64,000 nucleotides of DNA, from assembly GCA_963808165.1 (NCBI GenBank), contig CAWEET010000016.1:290940-354939 (forward strand), given 5' to 3'. The DNA comes from Thiosocius sp963808165 (GTDB lineage Bacteria; Pseudomonadota; Gammaproteobacteria; Chromatiales; Chromatiaceae). A program made the position numbers and the translations under genes. Shown piece after piece: positions 63,057 to 64,000 of this stretch (position 1 is its first letter; each line of letters begins with the position of its first letter). The notes under the pieces were generated by a model. That model was given only the letters and a program-made list of their open reading frames with translations. It was not told where the DNA came from and did no database searches.

Positions 63057-63364
63057 CGAGAGATGGCCGAGTGGCTGACCAGACAGCCGGCGGCTGTCGC
63101 GGATCGCCGTCATGGAGTGACGGCGGCCCCGTAGGGGCGAGGGACGCAGTCCCGATAATCCGCTCCCCGACATAGCCCATCGGGCCATCGGAGCGCCGAG
63201 CACGTTTTTGGAGAGATGGCCGAGTGGCTGACCAGACAGCCGGCGGCTGTCGCAGAACGCCGACATGGAGTGACGGCGGCCCCGTAGGGGCGAGGGACTT
63301 AGTCCCGAGTAATCGCGCTCCCCGACATGGCCCATAGGGCCATCGGAGCGCCGAGCACGTTTTT
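63057..63364. repeat. two tandem units carrying the tRNA-Ser 5' end
   Basis: Two units (63057-63209, 63210-63364; 153 and 155 bases) each begin with the 5' end of tRNA-Ser (GAGAGATGGCCGAGTGGCTG). Each then holds a string of hairpins: ACAGCC-GGC-GGCTGT, GCCGTCA-TGACGGC, GCCCC-GTA-GGGGC, GGGAC-GTCCC, and an ATGGCCC-AGGGCCAT stem. Both units end in GAGCGCCGAGCACGTTTT, the same leader that precedes the complete tRNA. The units differ by about a dozen bases. They lack the anticodon and 3' half, so they are not tRNA genes. Confidence 0.85.
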
Positions 63365-63457
63365 GGAGAGATGGCCGAGTGGCTGAAGGCGCTCCCCTGC
63401 TAAGGGAGTATGGGGTTAATAGCTCCATCGAGGGTTCGAATCCCTCTCTCTCCGCCA
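63365..63457 (+). tRNA. tRNA-Ser (anticodon GCU)
   Basis: A 93-nt class II tRNA. The acceptor stem GGAGAGA pairs with TCTCTCC and CCA is encoded (63455-63457). The anticodon stem CTCCC/GGGAG encloses CTGCTAA, so the anticodon is GCT at 63399-63401. A long variable arm and GGTTCGAATCC T-loop are present. It reads AGC and AGU serine codons. Its place after csrA matches E. coli (csrA-serV). Confidence 0.96.
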
Positions 63458-63599
63458 TTCAGACGAGGACCCGTGGTGGGGCCTCGCCCCCCTCGGACCG
63501 TGCAGGCTGATTGGCAGCGTCCATGCGTGTCGCAACGGCATGTGTATTCACTGGCAGCTGCGGTCTTAAGATGATTGCGCCAAAGGAGCAACTGCCAGA

Positions 63600-64000
63600 T
63601 GAATCGATTCAACGTCACTAAGAAGACTGCTGTCGAAAGACCTCATCGACGTGCTGGTCCGGGTCGGCCTCATTGCCTTCGTGATCGTATTGTGCGTGCG
63701 CGTCTTTGCCCCGTTTGCGGGCCTGATGACTTGGGCGCTGATCCTCGCTGTCGCGCTTTATCCGCTGCACCAGCGCCTCGCAACGCGACTCGGTGGCCGG
63801 CAGGGCCGCGCGGCGACGCTGATGGTGGTGGTGGGACTGGTGCTGATCGGTGTGCCAACCGTGATCCTGGGCTTGTCCTTTGCGGGCCAAATTCACAGTG
63901 CCTATGCCGCTTTCCAGGGCGGTGAGGTCAGTATCGAACCGCCGGGCTCCTCGGTAGCCGAATGGCCATTGATCGGCGACAAGCTCTACGCTGCGTGGAG
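63600..64000 (+). CDS. AI-2E family (PerM/YdiK) transporter, partial
   Basis: The gene runs off the window end. In the frame giving DLIDVLVRVGLIAFVIVLCVRVFAP, hydrophobic helices and YPLHQRLATRLGGRQGRAATLMVVVGLVLIGVPTVILG match the N-terminal half of AI-2E-type permeases. The natural ATG (63600, MNRFNVTKKTAV) is in a different frame, so one more indel near 63610-63640 is suspected. Family members export small molecules; the substrate is unknown. Confidence 0.75.

Noticed and set aside
62991..63458. Reverse open frame across the tRNA-Ser repeats
   Set aside because: It reads through repeats and the tRNA itself, and its protein simply repeats with the DNA.

Overview
The window is GC-rich, gene-dense DNA from what looks like a sulfur-oxidising gammaproteobacterium of the Chromatiales/Thiotrichales type. 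Three things point there. The housekeeping block is pncC-thpR-recA-recX-alaS-lysC-csrA-tRNA-Ser, with mutS-fdxA nearby. There is a cytoplasmic sulfite dehydrogenase operon (soeABC). There are many c-type cytochromes, PEP-CTERM proteins and a polyhydroxybutyrate/acetate operon. The assignment is inferred from gene content only.

Layout. 0-13.7 kb: a DksA/TraR-like zinc protein, asparagine synthase, an amber-interrupted exported repeat protein, an IscR-like regulator without its cluster cysteines, and an electron-transfer locus. That locus has a PQQ-type sugar dehydrogenase, four small cytochromes c, the tiny pqqA precursor gene and pqqD. A secreted HExxH protein and an SNase-like protein follow. 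14.4-18.5 kb: a cohesin-like PEP-CTERM protein next to a dockerin/PKD protein that carries a CxxCH motif. 19-29 kb: an outer-membrane MetA-like protein, soeABC, a DUF389 membrane protein and trhP, peppered with four copies of a ~267-bp MITE-like element and a REP cluster. 29.4-36.8 kb: a seven-gene operon (PHA-synthase-like DUF3141 protein, pta, ackA, bdhA, scoAB, fabI). 37-43.5 kb: housekeeping genes (DUF3549, YcgN, YqcC, xerD, two YceI proteins, yajQ, dsbC-like, PP2C phosphatase). 43.5-55.9 kb: accessory DNA with an intact IS3-family element, an AT-rich orphan exported protein, a candidate membrane-anchored CsrA-like protein, fdxA-mutS, a solute-binding protein, a decayed IS3 copy joined to a PEP-CTERM remnant, and an HD-GYP protein. 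55.9-64 kb: pncC to csrA, two tandem repeats carrying the 5' end of tRNA-Ser, tRNA-Ser(GCU) and the start of an AI-2E-type permease.

How the genes fit together. SoeABC would oxidise sulfite at the cytoplasmic membrane face. The cytochromes and the PQQ dehydrogenase would pass periplasmic electrons to the respiratory chain. BdhA, the CoA-transferase, Pta and AckA would connect 3-hydroxybutyrate and acetoacetate to acetyl-CoA and ATP. The cohesin/dockerin pair suggests a modular cell-surface assembly.

Caution on quality. Several conserved genes (mutS, lysC, csrA, the last gene, and a hypothetical near 1 kb) carry one- or two-base frameshifts. Indel errors in the assembly are a likely cause, so those genes are described as frameshifted rather than confidently dead.
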